Source of the DNA: Gautieria morchelliformis
Taxonomy: Eukaryota > Basidiomycota > Agaricomycetes > Gomphales > Gomphaceae
Length of the DNA: 64,000 nucleotides
Direction of reading: 5' to 3'
Assembly (NCBI GenBank): GCA_015179125.1
Contig: WHVA01000043.1
Span: forward strand, 307,535 to 371,534
A program made the translations under genes and the position numbers. Positions within the stretch are counted from its first letter, which is position 1, and the number at the start of each line of letters is the position of its first letter. Under the pieces are notes generated by a model. The model was given only the letters and a program-made list of their open reading frames with translations. It was not told the DNA's origin and did no database searches. This document shows, in pieces, positions 36,576 to 49,144 of this stretch.

Positions 36576-38057
36576 AAGCTCATCCGAGTCAAGTGGAATT
36601 TCGTGGCCACGCTGAATAAAATCGAAGGTGTCGTCAATTTGGCCATCGATGAGGACGTCGCCGGAAAAAAGCACAGTGACGAAGTGTTTTGCAATCTTGT
36701 CTTTGTGCGTCTTATCATCGGAAGCTTGTTCTTCAAGCATTGTTCGAATGTCACCTTCCCGAACGCGGTCAGCATCAACCCATACGTCTTTAACGACGAC
36801 GAGCATGTCGGTACCATCCGATTGCCGCAATAAAGCTTTCCAGACGCGCGTACCACGTCCACAAACAGCATCGGCACCAAAGTCTGCGATGAGTTCGACT
36901 TTCATGACATAAACTACTTTTCCAGTGACTTTATCCTGAACCTGTATTTCATACTGCTCGGAACTGCCAGCCATGGATAGGCGCTCGATAGTGGATCCCA
37001 CCCCATCTGAGTTTCTGTTGCGAAGCAGAACGAGAGTGCAAAATGGATAAACTTCTCATGCTCCTGCAAGGGACAGGTGCTCATTAATGGCGATGCTGTG
37101 TACCGTATGACTGCTGGCACAACTTACTTGTATGAAGTTGAACGACTTTGTAACGTAAACCGTTGACCGACCTGCAAACCATATTCTCGTCTGGGTGTTT
37201 TCGATCGTGAGCCCATAGGTGAATCTGCGACACGGATCTTTTCGCATGATGTGAGCCATAGCGTACAGAACTTTTGGTATATTCTATATGACATTGTCCA
37301 ATGAGAAAAGTGTCGTCCTAATAGCTAGTAAGACTCACGTCATCCCTATCACTTTGAGAGGCACCAAGCTTATACTCGCAAGGCAATGCAATGTTGAACC
37401 AACAATAATTTGGCATGCGTGCCGACTTGGAGTTATCGGTTTTGGACTGTGACTCTAAATCCTCCCCAGGGTCGTCGCAAGCTTTTAAACGCATGAAACA
37501 ACTCCCTGGGCGGATAAGGTAATCGCCAGGGTGCGCGGGAGACATTTTGGGGTGATGTACGAGCTTAGAACTTTGCGGGTTTCCAGTGCCACCGGGAATA
37601 ATGACAGCGACCTCGGCTTGAAAAGATGCAATGATATGATCCACGAAAAGTGCCAATTTGCTGAAAACGGCATCTTCATCCATCTTATTCGTTTCACTTA
37701 TGTGCGCTGGGTCCTGCTCGAAGCAATGCGGTATCGTCCATGAGTTTTCGCCTTCCCCCGGCGGTTCTGGAGAAACTGATTTTATTGTACCTTCATTCAA
37801 AAGTCGTTCTTTGACCTGTGAGACGCTAACTCGAGGTACCGGCAATGGGGGCAAGATATGCTCCACAAACCAGTCTATAGGGACCTCTGGAATTTTGTCA
37901 CCAATGTCCCGCAATAGGGTGGAGCATTTTCGTTCCAGGTGACGTTCGCTTATCGGCTCATTATGGTCCGAATGACGGTACTTCGAGGGGGCAGGTGTAT
38001 CATTGATGTCAGATTGCCGACGAAGGGTTGATGAAGGACTTTGTGGAACTCCAGACA
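36518..38057 (-). pseudogene. FunK1 fungal-type protein kinase, C-terminally truncated
   Basis: ATG 38057 (MSGVPQSPSSTLRRQSD) opens exon 1, to 37339. Exon 2 is 37283-37128 and exon 3 begins at 37063. Key blocks are DWFVEHILPPLPVP, then AHIMRKDPCRRFTYGLTIEN, TQTRIWFAGRS, FNFIQEHEKFIHFALSF, and GRGTRVWKA with VVVKDVWVDADRVREGD. This is the N-terminal region and start of the kinase fold of the FunK1 family (Pkinase_fungal). A 1-nt deletion near 36992-36996 shifts the frame at GWDP/TIER. The catalytic HRD-type loop and activation segment are missing: the frame ends in repeat-X sequence (TLTMRDMC). It cannot be an active kinase as it stands. Confidence 0.82.
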
Positions 38058-38159
38058 TGATGTTTAGACAAGCGAATGCACTTATCAAGAAGTATATGCC
38101 AGAGATGACGAGGTTCACATGCAATCGGACCTAAAGGTTCATTCAATGTATCGCCCTCG

Positions 38160-39320
38160 ATCAATAGATATTCGACATTGAAGACCTATTAGAGGTTAAG
38201 AAATACTCACCCAGTATTCCTACAACAGAACTGAACCCTAAGGCATATGAATCGGGAGTTGGAGACGACTCTGCTGGAGGTGCTTGCCAGACAATTTTCA
38301 ATGCGCGACCAATTATATGCCACCCGTGCAAACTACGGAACTTCTTTGTCAACACCGTCATGTCGCCGCTGCAAGTCAATTTATCTTCGAAAGAAATTGC
38401 AAATACCAATTGTTCTGAATGGGACTGATATATATTGGATGTTGTTATGTAACCTATGATAAGCATTCAAATGACCCCAAGTACGTCCTCTCGGATGGCT
38501 TTGGAGAGTCACTAACAGCACGCATAAGGTTCAAAGCCAAGGTTCCCGTGGCCTGGAAGAACTTGAAGAAGAGTTTTCGGATGGGAGGTGCATTGTCATC
38601 ATCTAACCAACCTGTTGTAGACTTTGAATTTGTTCCAGGATACAGTACACATTTGTACGCGTAAAGATCCCAATGTACGTTCCTTTCCCCGGAGGCAGCT
38701 GAAGCAAATCTCACAACCTATATACCCTAGCTATCGAAATTTGTACAAGTAAACTGGTGCAGGGATGGTATACCAGAGGCGAAGAAGGGCCTGTTTCGTA
38801 CGTTGACCAGCAGCTCGGTCATTTGTATTCTAAATTTGTCCTCACAGACACCCATTCAAGCACAGTGGGCCGCTATCTAGAAGGGACGCCTGTTATTGTC
38901 AATGCTAGCACCGAGGTGTGTTTCTCCTTGCATTTTACCTGATGCACACTCATCATGAAACACGTAAGGGAGGCATCTGGTGCCAAGTATTCAGTGCACA
39001 ATGAGGACACTCGTAGTGCAGAACCTATCGCGCCTGTTGTCACGAATTCCATACGCGGATCTCGTTCTTGCTTCTGTTCTGGAGACAATCATCCTTGTCG
39101 CTCCTGAGGAATGGAGGGCCAGGGTCAAACATTGGGACGGTGGTAGGTGGGAAATACGCCAAAGACATTGCGCTGGATGGTCGGGGATGCACTGAGCACA
39201 TGGATTGTTCGCAAGACGCAGGGTTTGTAAGATACGACCATGAATTCAGCGCAGTAGTGATGATACCCCCAATCCTGTGGGATATAAATAAAAACTTGCT
39301 CTTCAATATCTACTAGATCA
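38160..39320 (+). other. Uncharacterised open frames, possible multi-exon gene
   Basis: Plus-strand blocks include GESLTARIRFKAKVPVAWKN near 38505-38565, LGHLYSKFVLTDTHSSTVGR near 38814-38873 and KYAKDIALDGRGCTEH near 39150-39200, separated by gaps that could be introns. Minus-strand frames of similar length overlap them. I cannot name a family or prove which strand is coding. Confidence 0.25.
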
Positions 39321-40080
39321 GGACGTTGTGCAGTGAGCGCAGACCAAAACATTCAGGACTTTAATATGACGCGCATCGACTGACCTGGTCCAGCGGTCCT
39401 GTGTCGGCACAGAGTCACTGCGTTCAAGGGGTCGGTTTATAAACGCTAGAATACCTCTGAGAGGCTGCATGTACATACCTGTCAAGGCCGTAGATCTAGA
39501 ACTCCGAATACGAGTGAACCGAACATAATAAAGAAGTGACTGCTGAAGCGTTAGACAGGCCACATCCTCAGATTCTTAAACAGGGTTCCATTTGAGGCTA
39601 CATGGAACTTTGAAATTAACTAGCCAGTTGGTCTATCCAGAGGTCAAGGAGCCCGCGTCGGCACCTGTCCGAGGCTCTTCGCGTTCACAGTTAGCTTCGA
39701 ATCTTTCTGTATATCAACAATTAATTTTTATCAAATATTTGAATATTACAGGTGTTTTCTGATATAGTAGATTGACCATCCGCGCTACTATGGCAAACGT
39801 CTGGTGAAAAAGGACATACGATAATGGCCCAGTCCGGACATTTATCTGGCATTCATGAGTCAGGCACGCGAAGATCATTGATAGATGCGAGGAAACAGAA
39901 CAAGCCCCCGTGCGTAACACAGCCATTGCATCCCAGCTGCCCAAGCTAAACCGTACGATCTGAAGGCCCCCGATGTCAGGATCAACACATGTAGACCGAT
40001 GAAGTTAAGTTGACTCACCGAAGATTTTTGCTAAATGTCTCACTGCTATATACCCACGGCGCAGGTCCACAAGCTAAGCC
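39320..40080. other. No recognisable gene; short LTR-like word
   Basis: AAGGCCCCCGATGTCAG near 39963 resembles a word inside the solo LTRs (AAGGACCCCCGATGTCAG at 27951), but the similarity does not extend. Confidence 0.3.
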
Positions 40081-40383
40081 GTCCTGGTGAGATGTGTACT
40101 ACCCATCCGGCACTTGAGAGATGAATTGTGCGCTGGCGGGCACGTGTCGCGAGCGTTGCTAAGCGCTAATGCGTTCCTTCGGCTTCGGCGTCCTGGCTAC
40201 TTCACTTCTTGCGCTTCTTCCTCCCGATCTTGGCAACTTGCCTTTCTGTTGCCAATTGGAGCTTGGCGCTGGATACATCCATTGATTACCTTTTCTGCCG
40301 CTTCCGTCGTTCCGTGTGCCGGTCATAGCTCCGGTCCCCACTTTCTGCGCAACCCTTTTTTTTCCATGAGCGCGGAGACGTAT

Positions 40384-40485
40384 GCTGCATCAGGTGTCTA
40401 CTCGGTAACATTCCCTCCAGACGGCAAGCGCAACGTCTCGGGATCCGATGACGAGACGATCCGGGTCACCGGGTGTGGGAGCTAG
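40384..40485 (+). pseudogene. Single WD40-repeat remnant
   Basis: The frame reads VYSVTFPPDGKRNVSGSDDE then TIRV, a typical WD40 blade of the kind found in long fungal NACHT-WD40 proteins. No neighbouring blades are visible, and upstream (40080-40370) is repeat-X sequence. It is probably a fragment left by rearrangement. Confidence 0.6.
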
Positions 40486-40609
40486 AGACATGGTGTCAGG
40501 CCTGATATGGGCGAGGTACAGTAGGTGATGGATTCTCCAACAAGGGACCAAGCTGGTACTCCCGATGCTTGTTTCCTATCACCGAGCTTGAGTAGCCGAT
40601 ATCCCGAAA

Positions 40610-40790
40610 GCTTCCGATTCGACACGCCGATCAGGGGAGCGATTGATGAGCGTGGCGTGATCGTGATTGATGATCGTCGCGTGATCGTGATCGCGAAGTG
40701 TATGTAATTGGGTCCGCGTGGCGTGATCGTGATCGCGTGGCGCGTGCCTGATCGGGTCGTGCCGCGTCATCGAGCGTAAATGGCGATTTT
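40610..40790. repeat. GTGATCGTGATCGCG-type short repeats
   Basis: GCGTGATCGTGAT recurs at about 40654, 40679 and 40719, separated by 25-40 bp. A related palindrome cluster (CACGATCGTGATCGA) lies near 49915. No gene is inferred; 40800-42040 has only low-complexity CT/GA-rich frames. Confidence 0.6.
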
Positions 40791-41959
40791 CAACAGCCGC
40801 CCCTCCGGCCATAGATTGAATCTGTCATGAGCCACTCTTCGTCCACGTTCCACCGTTGTTCCCTCTTCCCATTTTCGGGCCCCTGGTAGGGTACCGTCTA
40901 CCTCTTGGAACTCCACCTTTCCTGTTATTCCCTCGTTCTCGTTTCCTTCCTGTCTCTCTCCATGCCGCTTCCCGCTCTGCCTCCCGTCCCATCACGCAAG
41001 TCCTCTCCATATACGCACTACTCTCGCCTTCACCCACTCCTTCGCCATACGACTACCGGTAGAACGCAAGGCCATCAGACCCTCCGACTCAGGCGCCATG
41101 CGTCGGGTGTGTCGTGGTGTGGTTTGGGTCCCGCGTTGCTTCAGGGGGCGTCCTCCCTTCGCATATTCGTGTCCCAAAGCCATCTCACATTCTGGCCTAA
41201 CAGCCTTATCAGGTCGGGCCTGCCGTAGTATGGCATTCTGCAGTGCGTCCTTCCCTGGCAACTTCGCACGCGTCGACGACGGCACAGTACAAGGTCTCGC
41301 CCACACTCCCCAACCATTCCATATATCCAGCTCGACTGTATCAACGGCTGCTTCACGCACGCCTGTCTTTATGTCACTATGTTTGTGTAGGGCCTTGTGG
41401 TTGAGGGGAGTTAAATCGTGCCGATGGGTGTCGCTGCAGCTGGAGGATGTGATGCAGGCGAGGGAGAGAGGATGAAATGACACGGTGAGAGGACAACATG
41501 AGGCAATGAGCAGTGGGGACGGCTCGGATGGACGAGAGACCACGCTCGTACCCGCATGGACTCTGATACAAGGGAGAATGACAGGGTGGCACGATGAGAT
41601 GAGAGGACGACAGGATGAGAATGGGAGGGAAGGATGAGATCGAAGGATGAGAGAGGGACATGGGACGATGAAACGGTAAGGCAATGCCACGCACGACCGA
41701 GGAAGGACAGACGAAAGTCACGAAACCTCTGAGTCAATGAGTCCATCCTGAGTCAATTCAGCCCACACTCATTCTACCCACCCGGTGTGAGTCTGAGATA
41801 TGCTGCCGTGGCGTGGCTAGTGTTGAGCGTAAACAGCTTGCGTTTGACACATGCTTGGACGGAGGCCTTCGGTGAGGCGGATGCCTTAAATTTGAATTGT
41901 TCCACCCTCCCGCATATGCTTGAGTTGACCCTTGTCCACGATCCGTTGTGGTCAACGTA

Positions 41960-43090
41960 AGCATAGCATTGACCGAAGGAAAGATGGGGAAAAACCAGAA
42001 AGTCCCTCGACGCCTACGTCCTAGACAGAATCATTCTTGAAAGGCCGGAATGCGACCTACCGTGGAGTTACCGAAGCCAACCGACCAGCCCGCTCTCCGT
42101 CGGCTGGTCTCGTCGCTCCCGACCCCGCCAACACACATTCCCGGCAGTCCCATCTCTTCCACCGCGCCTCATTCCCTCCTCTATCATGCGTCGAGCTCAT
42201 CCTTCCGCCGCCGACGCCCACGCCCCTACCGCCGCTTCCACATTCCCCGTCCCCCGCCACCCTAGCTGAGCAGATTGCCTTTATCAACCTCCGCACCTCC
42301 TCGCCCGCTTTCCCCGCACCCCAACCTGCATACCCGCCAAGCCATCCGTTTTCCGCTCCAGAGAGGCTATCAGTGGTGTCCTTGCCTCCTCGAGCTGTCG
42401 CGGTAAATCGTCGTTACCCGTCAATACCTGGGATTCTGTTGCGAGTGAGACAAGGTCAGACGGCGGCACGTGCTCCTCTTTCTGTGATATAAACGCGCTC
42501 CGTGGTGGGGTCACGACGGGTGCGATGCCCTCGGCCGAGCCCGGGAACAGCGCAAAAAAAAAAAAAAAAAGAAAGAAAAAACTGCCGCAGCGCTGCTGCT
42601 TCTAGAAAACGGCACCGAACCCGCTTTTTAAAGCCCCGTCCCCATCTCCCCTTGTCCCACCATTCCATGACCACCGCACCCCCTGGGTCCGCCTCCGTCA
42701 CTTCGGCCGGGCCATCCCCAAACCAGCCAGCATTCCCAGCCTAAAACGGCCCGCTGCATGCCTGTGCTACCGACTCCGTGTACACAACGGCGCGCCTGGA
42801 GGCGGGTGCGGGGGAGAAGAGAGTGATCATTCCCGCACCGGGTCTGGAATCGGCGCGCCCGCCGTGTGGGAGATTGATGATGATGAGGAGGCTGCTGGTG
42901 ACGGCGATGGCATGGCGATTCGGGCGAGGATGGGTTGGGGTTGGAGGAAGATAGTGCGGCTTCGTTCTTTGTCGTGCGTCTCGTTTCATTGGGGTCGCTG
43001 TTTGTTGCTTGGAGATGCCTGCATATCATTCAGGTCAGGGCGCTGGGTGACGCGCTTCTTGAAAGGCCGTTGTGTACGTGGCCTACTCCG
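41960..43090. other. GC- and Pro-rich stretch with overlapping frames, no recognisable gene
   Basis: Open frames exist on both strands because of base composition. An A-rich run is at 42554-42589. Nothing gives a consistent family match. Confidence 0.35.
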
Positions 43091-43687
43091 AGTCTGCGCT
43101 CTTTCTTTCTGTCGTCACCTTAACCATGCGCGACATGTGCTGACCTACCCACCTTTGCATTCCATTGAGGCAGTTCTGCTGGTCCTCTTACCTTTGCGTC
43201 CTCTTGCCTTTGGGTCATCCCTCTACCTCCCGCGCAGGCGCGCCCGCACCCGTGCCGCGCAGCAGCGTGTAGTGGAAGGGTGTGGGCAGTGTTGTGTCAG
43301 TGAGGTGGACGGATGGGCTATGCGGAGGACTCATACCACGTTGTCCTGGCCCTTGTTCTGTCTGCTCTGCATATCTCTGCTTCGTCCCCCAAGCGTACTA
43401 GTGACGACGGTTTCTCCCACGTGACTCATCCGGCGCTTGAGAGATGAATTGTGCGCATGGCGCCACGTGTCCCGAACGGGTTCCTTCGGCTTCGGGTTCC
43501 TGGCTTCGGGTTCCTGACTATATACTCTTCTTGCGCTTCCTCCTGACCTTGGCCACTTGCAGCTGTCCCTGTGTGCTTCTGTTGCCAATCGGAGTTTGCT
43601 GGATGCTTCCATTGATTGCCTGTTCTGCTGCTTCCATCGTTCCGTGCGCCGGTTATACTCCGGTCCCCACTTGCTGTACGGCACAAC

Positions 43688-45044
43688 GAGAAGTTCCGCG
43701 CCGCTGGGAGACAGGTCTATGGACCGCGGTCCATAGACCACACCATAGACCTCCCCACTGGCACCCATCCCTACACAGATAGATACATAACGCGTGTTTA
43801 CTTATGTAACCCAGACTCGGACTGTGGCTATGGTTATGCCAAACGTTCGTTGCGACGTTTCTCATCGTTGCATAAAATAACATGTGTTACCTCGTCGTTT
43901 GGTTCGTGGCATCATCGTGTATATTACATGCAGGAAGTGAGTGGTTTGCATCAACTGTCATACATGCTGATCTATAGCGAGCCCCGAGTCTTTCTAAGAC
44001 CAAGACTGAAAGAAAGGTCTTCTCGCTGCCATTGCGCACCGAGGCCTGATTGACACGAGTTGATTTGATGATTCGGCCTCGTTTAGCTCGACTTTCTTGT
44101 CTTAACTTCTCCCTTAACTTCCGCCTTTCATCATTGCACTCTTAAGTACCACTTCCCAGCTGAAATCTTCCATCACTAGATCATCAGCATCTGTCCATGC
44201 ATAGAGGTTCCATGTATCGTCCGTGTCGCCGTCATCCTCACGAACGTCTACTTCCTCGTCGTAATCCGCATCAGACACTTCCCAATCCAATACCTGACTA
44301 TTCTGCTCGATTTCAGCAGTGAAGAAACCATAGCAGCGTGCGATGGCTGCCCCCTGAATATCCTCCATCTCTTCGTAAAACCAGGCCTCACGGACCAGGT
44401 CATCAGAACGGCGACGAGCAGCGATTTTAATTACAAGGGATGGAAGGGCGTACTGATTAGTGTCGTCAATCTTAGCGTGTACACCGAACCCACTCTGCCA
44501 TAGCCGAGTTTTCACCTTCCTGCGCACTATGATTCGAAGCAATAATCTATCACGAGTCGCTACTCTGTACGCAGCAGCTGAAAAAGCTTAGGACTTACAT
44601 CTCACGAGATAGTTACCCCAGATGTGGCGGCACCAACTCCCTGGAATTGTAGCCGGCGGTCGGCCAGTCGCCAGCGCTTCGGACTCTTAAAGGTTCTTAG
44701 AAAACAAGTGCACGGGGTTTCCGGTGACGTCACTGAAACCCGGTGGGGTTTCGAGGGTTTCATAGGGTTTTGAGTGGTTTCCAAATAGAATAATCCTACG
44801 AATTATCTGAACTAAATTTATGTAACTCAACGTTTTCTACTCTAAACTTCAATCTACTTCCCTCACAAAGCGTTCAACCACTGCGCAGTCCTCGACCAAG
44901 GGCTTCGCCGGCGACGCCGGCCTCTAGTGGTGCGGCACGTGTGACCTCACTGGTGTGACCTCAGCGTTCCTTCAGCGCCCAGCGCCCATAGTGGTCCAGG
45001 TCCACAGGTCTATAGACCTTGCTCCCAGTAACGCCAACGCCCTC
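43688..45044. mobile_element. 1357-bp TIR element with 8-bp target duplication, carrying a kinase fragment
   Basis: The left end GAGaaGtTccGCGccgCTGG and the reverse complement of the right end GAGggCgTtgGCGttaCTGG match at the capitalised bases. The match continues through GAG and GGTCTATrGACC. GGCACAAC flanks both ends (43680-43687 and 45045-45052). Related sequences in the right arm (near 61950), at 58120 and at 49215 run straight through this point (GGCGCAAC) with nothing inserted. A 26-bp perfect palindrome lies at 43714-43739. An 8-bp duplication fits hAT-like or another 8-bp superfamily. No transposase is seen, so the element is non-autonomous. Confidence 0.78.
44114..44542 (-). pseudogene. 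Protein-kinase N-lobe fragment inside the TIR element
   Basis: The frame reads LPSLVIKIAARRRSDDLVRE, then AWFYEEMEDIQGAAIARCYG, then an acidic segment and DDLVMEDFSWEVVLK. VIKIA holds the likely ATP-binding Lys, and EAWFYEEM is the alpha-C helix with its Glu, as in a common Agaricomycete kinase-like family. The catalytic loop and activation segment are missing. The frame is open at its 5' end without a clear ATG. It is a captured host fragment or single exon. Confidence 0.65.
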
Positions 45045-45603
45045 GGCACAACCTCCTTCGCGTGCCCATTCCGTGGAGTAGTACGGAGACGTTTATGTTC
45101 TATTATTTTCGCCATCTACCATTCTTTTCGATTTTTAGTCTTAATTCTTGCTCCTCTCCACGCACACCAGATAGTCGTTGACACCTACTCACAGGGATGA
45201 CAAGAGCCCTTCTGAACCGCGTCGACTCCCCGTACAGGTGGAGTTTGGCCAAGAGCACGGCCGTGTCGCAACGTGTGCTGCACCGGAAAGCCTCGGGAGA
45301 TAGTGCGAGCAGCACTGGGACGGGTGCCAGCTTTTGCGCCGAGGAACTACAACAAGTGAATACGGGCCGCGTAAGCACGAGTGCGTAAAGAACCGAGGTT
45401 ACAAATGAGGAATTTGAATGCGTGATGTGGGACGTCGGACACGCAACACGCATCCGATGCAGCTTGTGGACGTGGGTTACATGTTCGTGGCCTCGTCCTC
45501 CGGGCCGTGGGAGGGCGTGGCGAGCAGCTTGAGCATGTGGAGGTGCAGTGCGTGCGCTGCGCGCGCGGCTCTGGCACGGGAGGTCTAGGGCTGTCCACGT
45601 GTG

Positions 45604-46122
45604 TTATGCCCCTGCCGCCGGACCGCGCTTCATGCCTCCAGGGCCGACACCGGGGGCATGTGCATGCGGGATGCTGATGGTGTCCTTCTGCACGACGAGA
45701 ATCGCCGCAATTTGCAGCTCGTTCCGCACAAGTTCAATCACCCGCTCGCCTTCGCCCATCCTACAGCGCGCCGCCACCACGCACATGGGGAAGCGCACGA
45801 GCGGGGGGACGCACGCGTGCGTGCACAGCGCATTTGCGAGCGTCATGAGGGTGAGGAGGAAGGGCGCCCCCTCATGTAGCGTCGTGGGCGCGGGGTTTGC
45901 CAGCGTGGGCAATGGTTGAACACGCTTTGGCCTGCTCGAAGACGGTGTCGGCAGCAAGGGCGAGGAGAAGAGTGACTCGGGGTCGTCGTGGTGCAGGATG
46001 GGGGGAGCCGCCCCGCCCGTGCATCCGGACGCTCCGTGTGCGTCTGCTCCCTCGTCTCCGGCGTGGGGGCCACGGCTTGCGTGCACGCGATAAGGATGGC
46101 GACGAGGAGAAGTGGGCCCCAT
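45604..46122 (-). CDS. Uncharacterised ORF, left-arm copy
   Basis: The better conserved part reads GAPFLLTLMTLANALCTHAC, then VRFPMCVVAARCRMGEGERV, then ELVRNELQIAAILVVQKDTI, then SIPHAHAPGVGPG. The same frame and ending exist in the right-arm copy, which suggests past coding selection. I do not recognise a family. Cysteines and a basic C-terminus are notable. Confidence 0.35.
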   Translation of the reverse strand: MGPTSPRRHPYRVHASRGPHAGDEGADAHGASGCTGGAAPPILHHDDPESLFSSPLLPTPSSSRPKRVQPLPTLANPAPTTLHEGAPFLLTLMTLANALCTHACVPPLVRFPMCVVAARCRMGEGERVIELVRNELQIAAILVVQKDTISIPHAHAPGVGPGGMKRGPAAGA

Positions 46123-46199
46123 CGCCGTGGGGCACGCCGCCGGCGTCGCCTCGAGGTGGAACAGCGTGGTAGAAAGTACAATGTCGAGCGCTAGGGTTG

Positions 46200-48000
46200 T
46201 GCAAACCGACTTGGCGGTCTCCAGCGCGAGTAAGTATCGTCGTAACAGTTGACTATGGACTCGTTAAAGCTGATTCGCAGCGGCAGGGTCGCGCAGAGGA
46301 GCAGCGTTTCCGGAAGGACGAGTGGAGCAGAGAGTATGCATTTAGCGTTGGGACCGAGGACTAGTGAAGGCGATTTATGCAGAGTGTGTCCGTGCCACGG
46401 TGGGTGCTGCGACATTCAGACTTACAGGAGTATACACATTCTCATAAGGAGTCTTCTGAGATGCGTGTCAGATGCTCGCGATCGAAATCTGCAGCCAATG
46501 TCGGCGATGGGCACAAGATGTGCAAGACATCCGCACGTCGTCACTCGTGCTCCACAGCGGCGCCCGACATGGGCACGTGATGCACACGGGACGCGTTGGG
46601 TGGGGTTTGGGGTTGGTGCGCATTGCGCAAAACAGATGCTCACGTAATGCGCACGCCATCCCCTTAGTAATGGTCACCAGACGCCCAGCCTACGACTCAA
46701 ACGGAACGCACATTCCTGCGATGGTGTTGGGGCAGGCAGATTGGTCAAGGTAAGTTGCAGGTAGCAGCTCGTCTGCCTCTCCAAGTAATAAAGCCACATC
46801 CTCCAGGTCTTCATCCTGTCCTACTCTTGGTATAGTGACTAACAGGATTTCTAAGGGGGTTGGATGTACATCCCGATACACCGTCAATTATTGACTCCTG
46901 AAGGAAGGTAAAACTACAAGTCAGCCTTACAGGCCACCATCCTGATTATGTCCGGCTAAAGAGCGCATACTTATGGTTCGGAAGAAATGGGTGGAAGGCC
47001 CCATAACGATTCCATGTGATGAGCGTTAATGGGTGGAGGGAGAGGGACTGTCAAAGCGAGGAGGTGGCAGGTGAATGTTAATATTCAAGAACGGCTCTCT
47101 CAATGAAACAGTTTTGCTCGACTTACCTCGGTGGCCGCTGCAGAACCTCGTACAACCTCCTTCAACAGAATTCTGCAGCATCCTCATGATCGGTGCGGCT
47201 GTCACCACATACCCAGCCTCATATTTCTGACTTCCTTGGGGCGCCGATCCATCCTACCACCCTACCCTCGTCATACTCCTGTTCCATAAGCCTCCTTCAA
47301 AGAAGATATCCTGGTCGTCGTCGCCGCCGTCTCTTAGTTTTCTCTTTGAAAAGAGGTGGAAACCATTGCGCTCTCGGATATGGACACATGGGTATGGGTA
47401 TCGGCATGGGCATGACGGCTAGGCTGAAAACGAGGCGTATATTTGTTAATCGCAAGCGCACAGAGCAGAAGATTTGTGATGAAACAGTCACAAGTTCACT
47501 CGCCGACTCAGCATCACCGCATCCCTTGTTGCAGGACACAGCTCAGTTCGTCTCAACATGTTTTCCTATGTTATCCTTATGAGTGCGCTTCGTGGGCCAC
47601 GATCTTTCTCCCCTTCTGCGGGTTCATATGTCCCCCTCTCCGATATACACTGTCGAGCTGGCAGCTTTTCACCCTCCTGCGGACACATGTACCATTACTT
47701 CACCTCAGCTACACCCCATGTATATGACTACGTCACTACAAACTTCATTCCGAGGAGCGCGATCAGATCCCAAACAGACCCCATTCTCAGCTCACATCCC
47801 ATTCAGAACAGATGAACAGATCAGGTCGAGCCCTCGCGGGCGTTTCTTTTTATAACGAAAACCAGTGTCAGTGCAACGTTTCTTCTGAGGCTGCATATTG
47901 ATGCATGTGTTTCGCGCGTTCTTGTTTCGAATTCATAATTATCCATTTATTCGACCCTGAAGAGCAGGCGAAAGTCATGGGGCTCGTTTTTGAATGCTTG
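46200..48000. other. Left-arm-only stretch, no recognisable gene
   Basis: This DNA lacks a counterpart in the right arm. It holds only short frames. 47500-47860 is CT-rich. Confidence 0.35.
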
Positions 48001-48329
48001 TTCTATCACGCTCCGCGGCTCCGGTCATCCACCAGGACCACCAGACCACAGAATCCGTAGACCGCTCACCGACGGCAAGTTTTATTTTGTGTGGGAAGTT
48101 CATGTTATCATTGTTCGAAAGCACTTTACCTTTACTCAGTACGACTTGTGGAGGATCACAATGCGCTAGCACTGCATATGCTCTACATCCCCTACATCTA
48201 CTTGACACCTTCTCCTTCGCTTCAGCGGACACATTCCGGTCCATTTCTTGTGGCAAAGGATGTTTCAGCTCCGTCATTGTGCAAGCAAGGCTTTTCATGC
48301 AGGGAATGCTCGCCCTCCTCGCCTCGCGT

Positions 48330-49000
48330 GCCACGGGCATGTCATCCAGCATCGAGCAGCGGGAGAGCGAGGGGAAACACGGCGCTGTGCACCCTGGCAG
48401 GGCGGGCGCGGCACAGGCACGGGAAACGCTGCTAGGTTACTTACACAGCAAGTACTGTCCCACAAAAACTGGAGAGTAATTAACATCTCGGCAAAAAAGA
48501 GCGTACCACTGACTTTGGAGAATGGCGGGAGCATCGACTCCAATCTTAAATGTGTGGACCATTGTCGTTTCCGTAGGGTGGCCTTTGCAGATCCAGACTT
48601 TACAGTAATTAGACTCGGCGTACTTCAGGAAGGTAATCGCGGGCGTGGCCTTAATGTGGCTAGGGGTGGAACAACACACCCGGCAGCCACGCCGACAAGA
48701 ATACTAATAATTTTCAGGAAGGGAGGCCTAAACAACTCCGTGAGAACTATGGTTGTGAATGATAAGAAACAGATGCCGATAAATTCAGGAGAGCCCCATG
48801 GGAGCTGCTGCTGTCAAAACGTGGTGGGAAATCTGACATAGTCCCTTGGTGGGGCACAATTGGTAGCCGTTGGCTCCGCCGCCTGAGTTAAGTGCACACG
48901 AGGCACCGACGAGAGAGCTCCCGATCAGAAGGACCAGAATACCTGTAACGTATACGCCCCGTAAGTAAGATTGTCAAGTGGTGGATGGAAGGTATCATAT
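48330..49000 (-). pseudogene. Decayed left-arm copy of an uncharacterised membrane-protein ORF
   Basis: Minus-strand blocks LLIGSSLVGAS, then ASLPEN, then HIKATPAITFLKYAESNYCK correspond to the better frame at 58346-58765, but stops interrupt this copy. Confidence 0.45.
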
Positions 49001-49144
49001 TCTACCTGTTATCGGCGGGAACAGTCGTGTGATGGACAAAAAAGAAAAACATTTCTAGGAAGGAACACACCAGAGCGGTACCTGTTGTAGAAGTATCAGC
49101 TTGTGCGTGGAAAGGAGAAGAATTAAAACTGGAAATATAAAAGG

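Noticed and set aside
42037-43424. Long Pro/Arg/Ser-rich frames on both strands
   Set aside because: They overlap each other in GC-rich DNA, carry no domain and have no mirrored conservation, so composition explains them.
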